Source: Rhodobiaceae bacterium (GTDB lineage: Bacteria > Pseudomonadota > Alphaproteobacteria > Parvibaculales > Parvibaculaceae). Taken from it: DNA of 64,000 nucleotides. The stretch is from positions 39,942 to 103,941 of the forward strand of contig JAAWWE010000012.1 in the NCBI GenBank assembly GCA_021404525.1. Reading direction: 5' to 3'. Position numbers and translations under genes: made by a program. Below the pieces are notes generated by a model. It saw only the letters and a list, made by a program, of their open reading frames with translations, was not told the DNA's origin and did not search any database. Positions 1 through 10,208 of the stretch are shown here, in pieces; position 1 is the stretch's first letter, and the number at the start of each line of letters is the position of its first letter.

Positions 1-392
1 AGCCTGTTTGCTATGTCCTCTTTTAGCGGCGATGGAATGAAGCCCCGGTTCACCATGACCTTTCGGCCGTCTTGAAGCGTAAAAGGCGCAAAGATTAGAT
101 AACCAATCCCATAAGCTTCTGATGTGGCAAGCCAATGGAACTCGACGCCCGCATCAAATGCTCCAGACAGGCGGTATCGACGAAACTCGTCATCGATACC
201 CGGACTGGCGTCTTCAATGGCGATGGCTGGCGCATCCAAGCGGGCCTCCATCTGCTCCACGAGACCGAGTTTCCATTCAAGTCGCTGAAGCTGCCAGGTC
301 CCAAGCCAGAGCAAAACCGGTAGAGACGCGATCAGGAACAAAGTGGGCCACAAGCTTGGCCGGAAATATGGATTGCTCAGCAGAAATTGCAT
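1..392 (-). CDS. SURF1 family cytochrome oxidase assembly protein (partial)
   Basis: Reading the minus strand from ATG at 392 gives an uninterrupted frame that runs off the left edge, so the C-terminal part is missing. The start MQFLLSNPYFRPSLWPTLF leads into one N-terminal membrane segment, then LGTWQLQRLEWK, the family's LGxWQxxRxxWK signature, and further on VNRGFIP, matching the conserved V-x-R-G-[WF]-[VI]-P. SURF1/Shy1 proteins are inner-membrane factors that help insert heme a into cytochrome oxidase subunit I. The start lies 4 bp after the DUF983 stop, so the two are probably co-transcribed. It is the last visible gene of the cox operon, the position SURF1 commonly occupies in alphaproteobacteria. 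Confidence 0.9.
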   Translation of the reverse strand, partial: MQFLLSNPYFRPSLWPTLFLIASLPVLLWLGTWQLQRLEWKLGLVEQMEARLDAPAIAIEDASPGIDDEFRRYRLSGAFDAGVEFHWLATSEAYGIGYLIFAPFTLQDGRKVMVNRGFIPSPLKEDIANR

Positions 393-396
393 GCCG

Positions 397-771
397 TCAA
401 TCCTCCAGCCGGCCTTCACGGGCCTTGTGGCGGAACTGCTGGGCTACGAGCCAGGCTTTCAGAACCGGCAGCAGGACAAGTGGCAGTGCCACTGATAAGG
501 GCAACCACAAAACAGCATGGACCCAATAATCTGGGCGGAAGGCAACCTCAACATAAAGAGCCAAGCCAACAATCACGAAACCGGCAATCATGATGATGAA
601 GACAGCCGGGCCGTCGCCTGAATCAAATTCCCCAAAGTCCAAATCACATTGATCACACTTGTCTGCAATGGTGAGGAAGCTCTTATAGAGGTTCCCTTCA
701 CCGCAGCGCGGACATCGGCGTTTGAGGCCGACATTGACCGAAGACTGTGGTTGAAAGGTGCGATTGTTCAT
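397..771 (-). CDS. DUF983 family small membrane protein
   Basis: A 124-residue protein with an N-terminal zinc-ribbon-like pair of CxxC motifs (RCPRCGEGNLY and CDQCDLDFGE) followed by two strongly hydrophobic segments (about residues 55-75 and 85-107) and a basic C-terminus. The arrangement matches the DUF983 family, whose function is unknown but which is commonly encoded between cox subunit III and SURF1 in alphaproteobacteria. Context suggests a role in oxidase assembly or metal delivery; that is inference. A GC-rich hairpin at 830-859 separates it from coxC, so it may be expressed at a different level from the upstream oxidase genes. Confidence 0.85.
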   Translation of the reverse strand: MNNRTFQPQSSVNVGLKRRCPRCGEGNLYKSFLTIADKCDQCDLDFGEFDSGDGPAVFIIMIAGFVIVGLALYVEVAFRPDYWVHAVLWLPLSVALPLVLLPVLKAWLVAQQFRHKAREGRLED

Positions 772-829
772 CGTGAGCTTACTTCCCGCGTCGCCTTATG
801 CATTTGGTGGCCGACGCCAAAATGAGAGA

Positions 830-859
830 GGGCGGCCAACCGCTTAAGCGGTGCCGCCC
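830..859 (-). terminator. GC-rich hairpin between coxC and DUF983
   Basis: GGGCGGC, a 2-nt bulge, ACCGCTT, then AAGCGGT and GCCGCCC form a 14-bp stem interrupted only by the bulge. On the minus strand it lies about 50 nt after the coxC stop and is followed by a moderately T-rich tract (TCTCTCATTTTGG). It could be a partial terminator or an RNA-stability hairpin for coxC. A second, weaker dyad (GATCAG-N5-CTGATC) overlaps 886-902. Confidence 0.5.
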
Positions 860-908
860 CCCAATAGTCTTCTGTGTCTCAGATCAGTTGCTCTGATCAG
901 TATGCTAG

Positions 909-1727
909 TCAAGCGCCCCAGACATAGATTGAGACGAACAGGAACAGCCATACAACGTCCACAAAGTGCCAGTACCAGGCCGCTGCTTCGAAGCCGAAGT
1001 GATGCTTCTCTGTGAAGTGGCCGCTATAGGCCCGCCCAAGACAAACGGCCAGGAAGATGGTTCCGATGATCACGTGGAAACCGTGGAAACCCGTTGCCAT
1101 GTAGAATGTCGCGCCATAGATGCTGCCGGAGAAGCCGAAAGCGGCATGAGAATACTCATAGGCCTGCAGAGCGGTGAAGAGGCCACCCAGGATGACTGTG
1201 AGCCAGAGGCCCTGCTTCAGGCCCTTACGGTCCCCATGTTGCAGCGCGTGGTGTGCCCACGTGACCGTTGTGCCTGATGTCAGCAGAATTACGGTGTTGA
1301 TGAAAGGCAGGTGCCAAGGATCAAAGGTTTCGATGCCAGCTGGTGGCCAAACACCACCGGTTGCCTCTGCCCGCTGGAACATGATGTCGCCACCTGGGAA
1401 CAAGCTCGCATCAAAGTATGCCCAGAACCAGGCAACGAAGAACATGACTTCTGATGCGATGAACATGATCATGCCGTAGCGCAGGTGGAGCTGAACCACG
1501 GGTGTGTGATCTCCGCCTTCTGCTTCGATGATGACGTCCCGCCACCAGCCAACCATGGTGTAAGCGATGCCGACAAACCCAGCGATCATGACCCATGCCG
1601 TCATTTCGCCATGCATCCAGAAGATCGCGCCTACCGCAGTGATGAATGCTGCGATGGAGCCAATCACCGGCCATGGGCTCGGGTCTACCAAATGGTAGTC
1701 ATGTTGTGGTGCGTGGGCGTCTGCCAT
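909..1727 (-). CDS. ctaE: Cytochrome c oxidase subunit III
   Basis: A 272-residue integral membrane protein of the normal length for CoxC/CtaE. It starts [20 protein letters not shown], has about seven hydrophobic helices, and carries the family pattern [15 protein letters not shown] including the conserved membrane glutamate, followed by later [11 protein letters not shown] and [19 protein letters not shown]. Subunit III stabilises the proton-pumping aa3 core formed by subunits I and II in the inner membrane. It lies downstream of ctaG in the same orientation, and the gene order (II, I, ctaB, small protein, ctaG, III) is the usual alphaproteobacterial one. It is also called coxC. Confidence 0.95.
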   Translation of the reverse strand: MADAHAPQHDYHLVDPSPWPVIGSIAAFITAVGAIFWMHGEMTAWVMIAGFVGIAYTMVGWWRDVIIEAEGGDHTPVVQLHLRYGMIMFIASEVMFFVAWFWAYFDASLFPGGDIMFQRAEATGGVWPPAGIETFDPWHLPFINTVILLTSGTTVTWAHHALQHGDRKGLKQGLWLTVILGGLFTALQAYEYSHAAFGFSGSIYGATFYMATGFHGFHVIIGTIFLAVCLGRAYSGHFTEKHHFGFEAAAWYWHFVDVVWLFLFVSIYVWGA

Positions 1728-1788
1728 GTCCCCTCATCCTCATTGTTTGAAAGACCAAAGTCTTTCGGTCGGTTAGTTCGCCGCTCAG

Positions 1789-2364
1789 TTAGTCAGTCAC
1801 CTGGGCGACATCCCGTTTGGGATAAAATGTATAGGACAATGTGATGGTGGTCACATGGTCCAGATTCTTGTCATCTTCGATTTCAGGATCAACAAAATAT
1901 GTTACCGGCATATCAACAACCTCACCGGGACGCAGGACCTGCTCTGTAAAACAGAAACAGTCGATTTTGTTGAAATAGTAGCCCGCTGATTGAGGCGTCA
2001 CATTATAGGTCGCCGTGCCAACCAGGGTTTCGTCGGAAAGATTGCGGGCCTGATAGAAAGCCAGACCAGACTCACCAACCTTGATCTCCTGAGAGAGCTC
2101 AACCGGCTTGAACTCCCACTCGAGACCCCGGTTGATGTTGCTGTCAAAACGAATGGTCATGCTGCGATCAATCGCTGCCGCAGGTGCAACTTCTGCCGTA
2201 TTCGTCGTGCCACCGTACCCCGTGACGCGACAAAACAAGTCATAGAGCGGAACAGCGGCATATGCCATGCCGACCATGCCCACAACCAGCGCGGAGAGCA
2301 GAAGTGCTACTTTCCGGTGCTGACGCTGTTGCGTCTCGATTGTGTCTGCGGTCGCAAGGCTCAT
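1789..2364 (-). CDS. ctaG: Cytochrome c oxidase assembly protein CtaG/Cox11
   Basis: Cox11-type copper chaperone that delivers Cu to the CuB site of subunit I. One N-terminal membrane anchor (VALLLSALVVGMVGMAYAAVP) is followed by a periplasmic beta-domain with the copper-binding motif CFCF (KIDCFCFTEQ) and the conserved YYFNKI stretch before it. An upstream in-frame start would add 15 residues, but the ATG at 2364 is preceded by GAGGGAAG at good spacing and gives MSLATADTIE, so I use that. The protein lies between the small membrane protein and coxC in the oxidase operon. Confidence 0.92.
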   Translation of the reverse strand: MSLATADTIETQQRQHRKVALLLSALVVGMVGMAYAAVPLYDLFCRVTGYGGTTNTAEVAPAAAIDRSMTIRFDSNINRGLEWEFKPVELSQEIKVGESGLAFYQARNLSDETLVGTATYNVTPQSAGYYFNKIDCFCFTEQVLRPGEVVDMPVTYFVDPEIEDDKNLDHVTTITLSYTFYPKRDVAQVTD

Positions 2365-2377
2365 CTGGTCACTTCCC

Positions 2378-2566
2378 TCACATCGGCCGATCAAGGACGT
2401 TGGCGCCAAGCTTCACCAATGTCACGGCAAAAACGAGCACCATGAAGCCCAACAAGGCCCAGGCCATTGCTTTGGCGCGCGCGCGGCGCTGCTTCAGCAT
2501 GTCTTCCGACCAAACTGGTGTTTCAATCTCGTGGCGTGATTTTTCGTCCATATGAGCTAAAGCCAT
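2378..2566 (-). CDS. Small single-span membrane protein of the cox operon (CoxF-like)
   Basis: A 62-residue protein with a charged N-terminus, the basic stretch KQRRARAKA and one hydrophobic helix (WALLGFMVLVFAVTLVKLG). It sits between ctaB and ctaG with gaps of only a few bases. Small proteins of this shape at this place in alphaproteobacterial cox operons are annotated as CoxF or as a hypothetical assembly factor, and the function is not established. The start may be the ATG at 2566 or the internal ATG at 2551; neither has a clear ribosome binding site, so translation may be coupled to ctaB. Confidence 0.75.
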   Translation of the reverse strand: MALAHMDEKSRHEIETPVWSEDMLKQRRARAKAMAWALLGFMVLVFAVTLVKLGANVLDRPM

Positions 2567-2569
2567 TGG

Positions 2570-3520
2570 TTAGATCACCGGCAGATAAAGGCCTGGCACA
2601 CGTTCAACCAGGAACAGTGCGAAGATCAGGAAGAGATAAAATATCGAAAAGAGGAAAAGGCGTTTTGCCCGCGCGTCGCTATCAGGTTCGTCGCCGCGCT
2701 TACCTGCCTGCCAAACCTGCCAGGCCAAGGCCAGGAACACGGCGCCTGCAGACGCTGTCACAGCACCATAAATCGCGCCAGCAAAGCCAAGGACGACAGG
2801 CGCCAATGTCAGCGGCACCAGGAGCGCTGAATAGATGAGGATCTGCTTCCGCGTTTCGTGCTTGCCGGCGACAACAGGCAGCATTGGAACACCAACCCCC
2901 GCATAATCGCCTTTGCGGTAAAGCGCCAGCGCCCAGAAATGCGGCGGTGTCCACATGAAAATAATAAGGAAGAGAATGATCGATTCCAGCGACACAGTGC
3001 CTGTCACCGCTGCCCAGCCGATCATCGGAGGAAAGGCGCCTGCAGCGCCACCAATCACGATGTTCTGAGGGGTCCGGCGCTTCAGCCACATTGTGTAGAT
3101 GAAGAGATAGAACCCAATCGTGATCGCCAGCAGCGCGGCGGCCACATAGTTCACAAAAAGGCCCATCGCAACGACCGACACCACAGAGAGCGTTGCTCCA
3201 AAACCAAGCGCCTCACCAGCGGTCACGCGACCTTGCGGGATGGGACGTTCAGCTGTGCGCATCATGCGGGCGTCAATGTCGGCGTCGTACCACATGTTAA
3301 GGGCGCCAGAAGCCCCTGCCCCTACGGCGATACACAGCAGGGCTGCGAATGCGAGCACAGGGTGCAGCGTGCCAGGCGCCACAGCAATGCCGACGAACCC
3401 AGTGAACACCACGAGCGACATCACCCGTGGCTTCAGAAGCGCAAAAAAGTCGCTGGCCGTGCCAGCGTTCTGGCCGCTGGAGGCCGCCGATTTTGCTGTT
3501 TCTATGGATACGTCTGACAT
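2570..3520 (-). CDS. ctaB: Protoheme IX farnesyltransferase (heme O synthase)
   Basis: UbiA-superfamily prenyltransferase that attaches a farnesyl chain to heme b to make heme o, the precursor of heme a for the oxidase. It shows [17 protein letters not shown] near the N-terminus, the aspartate-rich prenyl-diphosphate motif [15 protein letters not shown] and following RPIPQGRV, and a second acidic/aromatic loop ([16 protein letters not shown]). Multiple membrane helices cover the rest. An in-frame GTG at 3529 would add three residues, but the ATG at 3520 ([10 protein letters not shown]) is the more likely start. A strong hairpin separates it from the preceding coxA. Confidence 0.95.
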   Translation of the reverse strand: MSDVSIETAKSAASSGQNAGTASDFFALLKPRVMSLVVFTGFVGIAVAPGTLHPVLAFAALLCIAVGAGASGALNMWYDADIDARMMRTAERPIPQGRVTAGEALGFGATLSVVSVVAMGLFVNYVAAALLAITIGFYLFIYTMWLKRRTPQNIVIGGAAGAFPPMIGWAAVTGTVSLESIILFLIIFMWTPPHFWALALYRKGDYAGVGVPMLPVVAGKHETRKQILIYSALLVPLTLAPVVLGFAGAIYGAVTASAGAVFLALAWQVWQAGKRGDEPDSDARAKRLFLFSIFYLFLIFALFLVERVPGLYLPVI

Positions 3521-3534
3521 TTTGATCACTTACG

Positions 3535-3575
3535 AAAAATGAGGAGCTGGCACTTGAGTTTCCAAGCGCCAGCTC
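3535..3575 (-). terminator. Strong hairpin in the coxA-ctaB gap (attenuator-like)
   Basis: On the minus strand GAGCTGGCGCTTG and CAAGTGCCAGCTC form a 13-bp stem with one G-U pair and a 6-nt loop, followed by CTCATTTTTCG. It begins about ten bases after the coxA stop. The geometry is that of a rho-independent terminator, yet the downstream genes ctaB through SURF1 continue in the same direction, so partial read-through or processing is likely, giving more coxBA than assembly-factor mRNA. Confidence 0.65.
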
Positions 3576-3584
3576 TTTCAGAGT

Positions 3585-5192
<1,608 letters not shown>

Positions 5193-5246
5193 TTATCCCC
5201 TTATCTCTAACGTCGTTTCTCAAAAATCAAATGCGGGTCTCAGCGC

Positions 5247-6089
5247 TTATTGCTGAGCATCCGCTACATCATAGGCAGCTGGTGCTGCCGCATATTCTTC
5301 TTTGGCCCAGAGGATCCATTCGTCGAATTCTTCCTGGGTCACAACCTTCACTGTGATCGGCATATAGGCATGCCGGATACCGCACAGCTCAGAGCATTGA
5401 CCGTAATAGGTGCCAACTTCTGTTGCGCGGAACCATGTCTCATTCAAACGGCCTGGAACAGCGTCCATCTTCACGCCGAAAGACGGGATCGCCCAAGCGT
5501 GGATGACATCTTCTGATGTGATCTGCAGACGCACAGTTGCATTTACGGGAACAACAACATCTGTGTCTGTCGCAAGCAGACGCGGTTGGCCTTCGGCCAA
5601 CTCATCATCTTCGAGCATAAGGCTTTCGAAGAAGAGACCGTCATGGTCAGGATATTCATAGCCCCAGTACCACTGATAGCCAATCGCCTTAATGGTAAGA
5701 TCGGCTTCTGGTATCTCCATCTGCTTATAGAGAAGGCGGAAGGACGGCACAGCAACCACAACCAGGATCATGATCGGCACAACAGTCCAGATCACTTCGA
5801 TCAGGGTGTTGTGGGTTGTCTTTGACGGTTCAGGGTTCTTCTTCGCGTTGAAGCGCACCATGATGATGATGAGCAGTGCCAGCACAAAGAGCGAAATCAC
5901 TGTGATCAGGACAAGCAGGAAATTATCGAACCAGACCAGGTCATCCATTACAGGACTTCTGGAGTCCTGAAAGCCAAGGGCCCAATCCGTTGGCTGACCT
6001 GCCGCAGCAAATGCCATATCTGCCGATCCGGTTACTACTCCTGCAACCAGGGCCACGACTGTCGCCGCCAAAAGTGTCGTCACGCGCAT
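5247..6089 (-). CDS. ctaC: Cytochrome c oxidase subunit II
   Basis: A 280-residue protein with an N-terminal signal-like helix, two membrane spans (about residues 55-80 and 98-118) and a periplasmic cupredoxin domain. The CuA ligands are visible: the histidine of EDVIHAWAIPSFG, and CSELCGIRHAYM, matching C-x-E-x-x-C-x3-H-x2-M. The aromatic patch YQWYWGYEYPD is the electron entry point from cytochrome c. It is the first gene of the cox operon; the ATG at 6089 is preceded by GCGAGGCACAGAA. The operon promoter must lie in the 463-bp gap upstream. No cytochrome c domain is fused at the C-terminus. Also called coxB. Confidence 0.97.
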   Translation of the reverse strand: MRVTTLLAATVVALVAGVVTGSADMAFAAAGQPTDWALGFQDSRSPVMDDLVWFDNFLLVLITVISLFVLALLIIIMVRFNAKKNPEPSKTTHNTLIEVIWTVVPIMILVVVAVPSFRLLYKQMEIPEADLTIKAIGYQWYWGYEYPDHDGLFFESLMLEDDELAEGQPRLLATDTDVVVPVNATVRLQITSEDVIHAWAIPSFGVKMDAVPGRLNETWFRATEVGTYYGQCSELCGIRHAYMPITVKVVTQEEFDEWILWAKEEYAAAPAAYDVADAQQ

Positions 6090-6552
6090 TTCTGTGCCTC
6101 GCTCTTCACATCAAATTCTGATGGCGCCAATTTTGTGCGTTTGCCACAACCGGCTGCCCCCTCCACAAACCAAAACCCCGGCTTTTTGTCCGGTGGCCCC
6201 GTTTGCGGTCAATCTCTCGCGTCAAAAACCACAATCAGCCGCGGGTCGCAAGCGGTCGAATGAGAAAAAAAGAGGAAATCCGCCGTTCAGCAGTTCCAGG
6301 CCACGTCTATGGTCTTCCCCTCGCCTCATTCAACGGACGCAGATCCGCCGGGCCGCAATTGGGCTCCTGAGTCGCTTAACAGTATAGACCGTGCTTGAGC
6401 ATATGTGACAACGCGCGGGCTTCACGCGACTTTTTGCCACGCTTTTGACCAAATCAGATCAATGCACTCGGATAAATCCTGTGAAACTGCGGATCAGAAG
6501 GTGCTGAACACCCCAAATCAGCCTAATATGGCGGCAGCAACGGAGGTCGGTC
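6090..6552. other. Divergent intergenic region upstream of the cox operon
   Basis: 463 bp between the starts of ctaC (minus) and a small hypothetical gene (plus). It must contain the cox operon promoter and that of the plus-strand gene. I see no convincing sigma-70 pair: the best on the plus strand is TTGACC at 6445-6450 with a GATAAAT-like -10 about 20 bp later, which is too wide. Open frames inside it have low-complexity, shadow-like translations and no ribosome binding site. No RNA structure or repeat stands out. Confidence 0.5.
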
Positions 6553-6948
6553 ATGCGCGATGAGGCGCTTATCCATTTTCACTACGGGCGGCATATTTCG
6601 TCAGGGGTGCACCTGCACACAAATGGAGGGGCTGCGCCTGAGCTGATCAGCGAATCCGCCCCCTATCTCGACCCAAAAGCACCAGGACGCTGCGTCGTTG
6701 GCTTCTGCGCCGCCCACCCATCTGCCGTCGATGACGTGACCAATGCCCCCCCAGCTGGCTGGGAAACCTGGACCTTCCGGGAATGGGATGATTGGTTTGG
6801 GCGCATCAATGGCGTTTTTCTGGTGGATTTGGCTCAACTTCAGGTGACTCAATATCCTCTTTACAGCTGCAGCCCCCATATTGTGCGGTGTGACCTGTCC
6901 AATCTGCCGGGGCGGCTTGTCCCAGTGGCGGACTGGCTGCCCGCCTAA
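6553..6948 (+). CDS. Hypothetical protein
   Basis: A 131-residue protein I do not recognise. The start is well supported: CGGAGG lies a few bases before the ATG. The sequence is rich in aromatic residues, glycine and histidine (MRDEALIHFHYGRHISSG; WETWTFREWDDWFGRINGVF), with no signal peptide or membrane segment, so it is probably a small soluble protein. It precedes tldD by 47 bp in the same orientation and may share its transcript. A reverse-strand frame of similar length exists over the same bases but lacks a ribosome binding site. Function unknown. Confidence 0.6.
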   Translation: MRDEALIHFHYGRHISSGVHLHTNGGAAPELISESAPYLDPKAPGRCVVGFCAAHPSAVDDVTNAPPAGWETWTFREWDDWFGRINGVFLVDLAQLQVTQYPLYSCSPHIVRCDLSNLPGRLVPVADWLPA

Positions 6949-6995
6949 AGTTCTAAAATTCCGCCCATCCACCCTATTGGAGACATTTACCCCTC

Positions 6996-8423
6996 ATGAG
7001 TGCTTCGTCAGACGATCTTTTCTTTGAACCTGCTGGTCTTGACCGGTCCCGCGTGGAACGGCTTGTGGATGATACGCTGGCGGAAGCGGACGATGGGGAG
7101 CTCTATCTTGAATATCGGCTCTCTGAGGCGCTCGCCTTTGACGATGGGCGACTCAAAACAGCGACGTTTGACACTAACCAGGGCTTTGGCCTTCGGTGCG
7201 TGGCGGACGAATCTACGGGCTATGCCCATTCCTCTGACATGTCTGAAGCCTCGCTCATGCGCGCCTCAGACGCAGTCCAGGCGGTGAAGTCCGGACACTC
7301 TGGCACATTGGCTGATGGACCGGCGCGGACCAACACGCAGCTCTATGGGGATGAAAACCCACTTGGCGACCAGACGTTCGAACAGAAGGTCGAACTGCTG
7401 CAGGAGATTGATGCCTATGCCCGGGCGAAAGACCCGCGCGTGCGCCAGGTGACCGCCTCCATGGCGGGTGAATGGCAGGCGGTTGAGATCATCCGCGCCG
7501 GCGGCCAGGTGGTGCGCGACATCCGCCCTCTCGTGCGCGTTAACGTCTCTGTGGTGGTGGATGACGGGGACCGGCAGGAAAGTGGGTCTCATGGCGTCGG
7601 TGGCCGCGAAGGCTATAGCGCCTGGATCAGCCCGGATCAGTGGCAGGGCCAAGTCGATGAAGCGCTGCGTCAAGCGCTTGTTAACCTCGACAGCGTTCCC
7701 GCACCCGCGGGCGAAATGGAAGTGGTGTTGGGGCCTGGCTGGCCCGGCATTCTGCTGCATGAAGCCATTGGCCATGGGCTTGAAGGCGATTTCAACCGCA
7801 AGAAGACCAGTGCGTTTGCGGGCCTCTTGGGAGAGCGTGTCGCCTCGCCGGGCGTCACCGTTGTGGATGATGGGACAATTGCAAAACGCCGCGGCTCATT
7901 GTCAGTGGATGATGAAGGCACGGCGACCTCAAACACGGTGCTTATCGAAGACGGCATCCTCAAAGGCTATATGCAGGACCGGATGAATGCACGGCTCATG
8001 GGCATGGACCCGACAGGCAATGGCCGCCGCGAGAGCTTTGCGCACCAGCCCATGCCGCGCATGACCAACACATACATGCTGGATGGCGACAAGGATCCGG
8101 AAGAAATCCTCAAGAGCGTGAAAGACGGTCTCTATGCGGTGTCCTTTGGCGGTGGCCAGGTGGACATTACGTCCGGCAAGTTCGTCTTCACGGTGACCGA
8201 AGCTTACCGGGTTGAGAATGGTAAGATCGGTGCACCTGTGAAAGGCGCCACACTCATCGGCAATGGGCCCGATGTTCTTACCAAGGTTTCCATGATCGGT
8301 AATGACATGAAACTTGATCCAGGCATCGGCACCTGCGGAAAAGCCGGTCAGGGCGTGCCCGTCGGCGTCGGCCAGCCGACATTGAAACTCAGCGGACTGA
8401 CGGTTGGTGGCACGGCTGCTTGA
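6996..8423 (+). CDS. tldD: Metalloprotease TldD
   Basis: A 475-residue cytoplasmic peptidase subunit. It carries the catalytic zinc motif LLHEAIGHGLEGD (HExxxH, first His near residue 255) and the family's C-terminal block ending GVPVGVGQPTLKLSGLTVGG. TldD forms a heterodimer with PmbA (TldE) that degrades unfolded peptides, matures microcin B17 in E. coli and acts on CcdA. The partner gene pmbA is also in this window, about 14 kb downstream at 22085. Upstream lies the cox operon in divergent orientation, a common arrangement in alphaproteobacteria. The next gene starts inside the tldD stop codon (TTGA overlap). Confidence 0.95.
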   Translation: MSASSDDLFFEPAGLDRSRVERLVDDTLAEADDGELYLEYRLSEALAFDDGRLKTATFDTNQGFGLRCVADESTGYAHSSDMSEASLMRASDAVQAVKSGHSGTLADGPARTNTQLYGDENPLGDQTFEQKVELLQEIDAYARAKDPRVRQVTASMAGEWQAVEIIRAGGQVVRDIRPLVRVNVSVVVDDGDRQESGSHGVGGREGYSAWISPDQWQGQVDEALRQALVNLDSVPAPAGEMEVVLGPGWPGILLHEAIGHGLEGDFNRKKTSAFAGLLGERVASPGVTVVDDGTIAKRRGSLSVDDEGTATSNTVLIEDGILKGYMQDRMNARLMGMDPTGNGRRESFAHQPMPRMTNTYMLDGDKDPEEILKSVKDGLYAVSFGGGQVDITSGKFVFTVTEAYRVENGKIGAPVKGATLIGNGPDVLTKVSMIGNDMKLDPGIGTCGKAGQGVPVGVGQPTLKLSGLTVGGTAA

Positions 8424-8998
8424 GCGAAAAAATTCGACATCTTGTTGACGGCATAGGCTTCGAGATTCAGAAGGTTCCATACACAGTGCGGTATTCTAGC
8501 TTTCGCACTTGGGCGCTTACTCTTGCTACCCTTTCCTTTTTCTCAGCTGTCTCTGATGACTTTGACGGTTGGCAACTGATTATCTCGGGCGAGCTGGCAT
8601 TTCCAAATGTTCGGGGGTCAATCGAAATGCTTTGCCTACTCGCCGGCATCACATTCTCTTGGACAACAACCGAAGTGCATTTCAAAGATAACAGTTTGTC
8701 TTGGCGTTATCGGGCTTTTCTCGTCCGTTGGCAGCGGGAAATCCCCTATGAACACTTCAAGGGCCTCAAACACTTTAGTGCTGTCCGCAGAGAATCGATT
8801 GGCGAGACAACCAAAAAATCAAGGTACCAAAATATTGACCTGGTTCACGACGATCCCAGGCTGACAATCCGCCTATTTTCAAAGATGGATGATAGATGGA
8901 ATGATGCAGCAAGACTTGAAACCTACGCGCGGTTCTTCGCCCTCCCTATCATTCAAGAACAAGGTCGCGTCAACATTCCGAAGCCCACAAGACACTAA
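8420..8998 (+). CDS. Hypothetical membrane-associated protein
   Basis: A 192-residue protein of unknown function whose TTG start overlaps the tldD stop, implying translational coupling or mis-assigned start. Two hydrophobic stretches lie in the first half (around RTWALTLATLSFFSAV and IEMLCLLAGITFSW). The rest is charged, with a beta-rich pattern (TTTEVHFKDNSLSWRYRAF, REIPYEHFKGLKHF) that resembles small bacterial PH-like domains, though I cannot assign it. The DNA is visibly more AT-rich and less codon-biased than its neighbours, which suggests acquisition from elsewhere or weak selection. No homologue recognised. Confidence 0.55.
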   Translation: MSEKIRHLVDGIGFEIQKVPYTVRYSSFRTWALTLATLSFFSAVSDDFDGWQLIISGELAFPNVRGSIEMLCLLAGITFSWTTTEVHFKDNSLSWRYRAFLVRWQREIPYEHFKGLKHFSAVRRESIGETTKKSRYQNIDLVHDDPRLTIRLFSKMDDRWNDAARLETYARFFALPIIQEQGRVNIPKPTRH

Positions 8999-9065
8999 CG
9001 ACGGGCACTACTTCGACGATATTCACGCCTGTCTCAGCGGCGCATGGGCATCCGGTCACGCACAC

Positions 9066-9482
9066 CTATCGATAATTCTTCCGGATCCATTTCATGGATT
9101 CACGCGCAAGTTTTTCGAGCACTTTCATGTCTATGTCTTCGAGCTTTTTCACGTAGAGGCAGGACTTGCCGGTTTTGTATTTGCCAAGTTTGCCCATCAG
9201 ATCCTCATAGGCACTGAAGCCCTGCATGATGTAAATGGTCAGCGCCTGCTTACGAGGGCTGACGCCAGTGACGAACCATGTGCCGGAACGGCCAGACTCA
9301 TAAGTATAGTCGTAGCTATCAAATCCGATGATGCTGGTGCCCCACATTTTGGGCGGATGGCCGGTGACGCGCTCCAGCATCTCCATCACAACACGCGTGT
9401 CGGCTTTCCGCTTTTCATCGCTCACCGTGTCGAGGAACGCTTCGACGCTTGCCTCGTTTTCTTTGGTTTTCAGTTCGGCCAT
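9066..9482 (-). CDS. DUF1801 domain protein
   Basis: A 138-residue soluble protein starting MAELKTKENEASVEAFLD. The order of conserved elements (V..FL..V.DE.RR.D; PKMWGTSIIGFDSYDYTYESGRSGTWFVTGVSPRKQALTIY in part; YEDLMGKLGKYKTGKSCLYVKKLEDID) fits the DUF1801 / YdhG-like fold family, which has no settled function. The start at 9482 is chosen because GAGAGGAAG precedes it, while the longer frame has no such signal. It stands alone, convergent with the preceding gene and separated by a hairpin from the ATPase gene behind it. Confidence 0.8.
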   Translation of the reverse strand: MAELKTKENEASVEAFLDTVSDEKRKADTRVVMEMLERVTGHPPKMWGTSIIGFDSYDYTYESGRSGTWFVTGVSPRKQALTIYIMQGFSAYEDLMGKLGKYKTGKSCLYVKKLEDIDMKVLEKLARESMKWIRKNYR

Positions 9483-9551
9483 GCGTTCTTCCTCTCCTGA
9501 AGCGCCAAGTGAAAAGGACCGCTGCAAAAATGGCGTGTGGCGCTTAGTGGA

Positions 9552-9586
9552 ACCAAAAATCGCGCTGAGGTCACGCGTTTTTTGGT
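9552..9586 (-). terminator. Terminator downstream of the P-loop ATPase gene
   Basis: ACCAAAAA and TTTTTGGT pair around an inner CGCG/CGCG stem and a 9-nt loop. The A/T-tracts flanking the GC core give terminator geometry in both directions. It lies about 36 nt past the stop of the ATPase gene on the minus strand and just upstream of the DUF1801 start. Confidence 0.55.
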
Positions 9587-9622
9587 GCTAGTGCCGCCTT
9601 TCCAAACACAACTCGCCTTAGA

Positions 9623-10141
9623 TCAATCAGCCTTTGACTTGAGAGACTCCAGGAAAGCCTGGGCGTCGGCATCACTTGTGATGGTGACCTGCTTTGCATG
9701 GGCGCCAATGGTCGCCAGGGCCTCCTGGATGCGGGGCAGTGAGCGGTTCGGGAAATCCCAAATCCACTTGTAAAACGCCGGATCAAACTTTTCCGGACAC
9801 CCGTCTGCGAGGTCTGGCCGAGTCGCGCCACGATATTTGAGATAGCGCTTGAAGACGCGCCAAAGACAGTGCACGCGCGGACGGATTACCAGAACGATGG
9901 TGTCGGCCCGAGGCATCCGGAGGTCGAACGTCGAAGAAAAATTTCCTTCCATGATCCAGCTGTCGCGAGCCACAAGCTTTTCAACATGAGGGCGCCACTC
10001 TTCGCCCGGCGTTTCGACCCAGCCCGGACGCCAATATTCTGTATCAAGATGAATGAGGGGAAGGCCCGTCTTTTCGGCAAGTACTGTCGCAAGGGTTGTT
10101 TTCCCCGCGCCGGAGGGGCCGATGACCAGAACCCGTTTCAT
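9623..10141 (-). CDS. P-loop NTPase, adenylate-kinase / FlaR-like
   Basis: A 172-residue small kinase-like protein. The Walker A motif GPSGAGKTT lies at the extreme N-terminus (MKRVLVIGPSGAGKTT), followed by HLDTEYWRPGW, DSWIMEGNFSSTFDLRMPRADTIV and a basic RVFKRYLKYRG segment. This is the pattern of proteins annotated as DNA topology modulation protein FlaR or adenylate kinase-like; the true substrate is not known. The ATG at 10141 is preceded by GGGGAGA, so the eight extra residues of the longer frame are unlikely. It lies 67 bp downstream of gshA. Confidence 0.82.
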   Translation of the reverse strand: MKRVLVIGPSGAGKTTLATVLAEKTGLPLIHLDTEYWRPGWVETPGEEWRPHVEKLVARDSWIMEGNFSSTFDLRMPRADTIVLVIRPRVHCLWRVFKRYLKYRGATRPDLADGCPEKFDPAFYKWIWDFPNRSLPRIQEALATIGAHAKQVTITSDADAQAFLESLKSKAD

Positions 10142-10208
10142 GACAGTCTCCCCGTTTCGCCCCAAAAGGACGCGGGTTTTAGGCCCGCCGGGTCAGATGG
10201 TCAAGGCG

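Noticed and set aside
6094..6387. A 97-codon plus-strand frame between coxB and the first plus gene
   Set aside because: Low-complexity translation rich in Arg, Pro and Ser, no ribosome binding site, and it lies in the promoter region of the cox operon.
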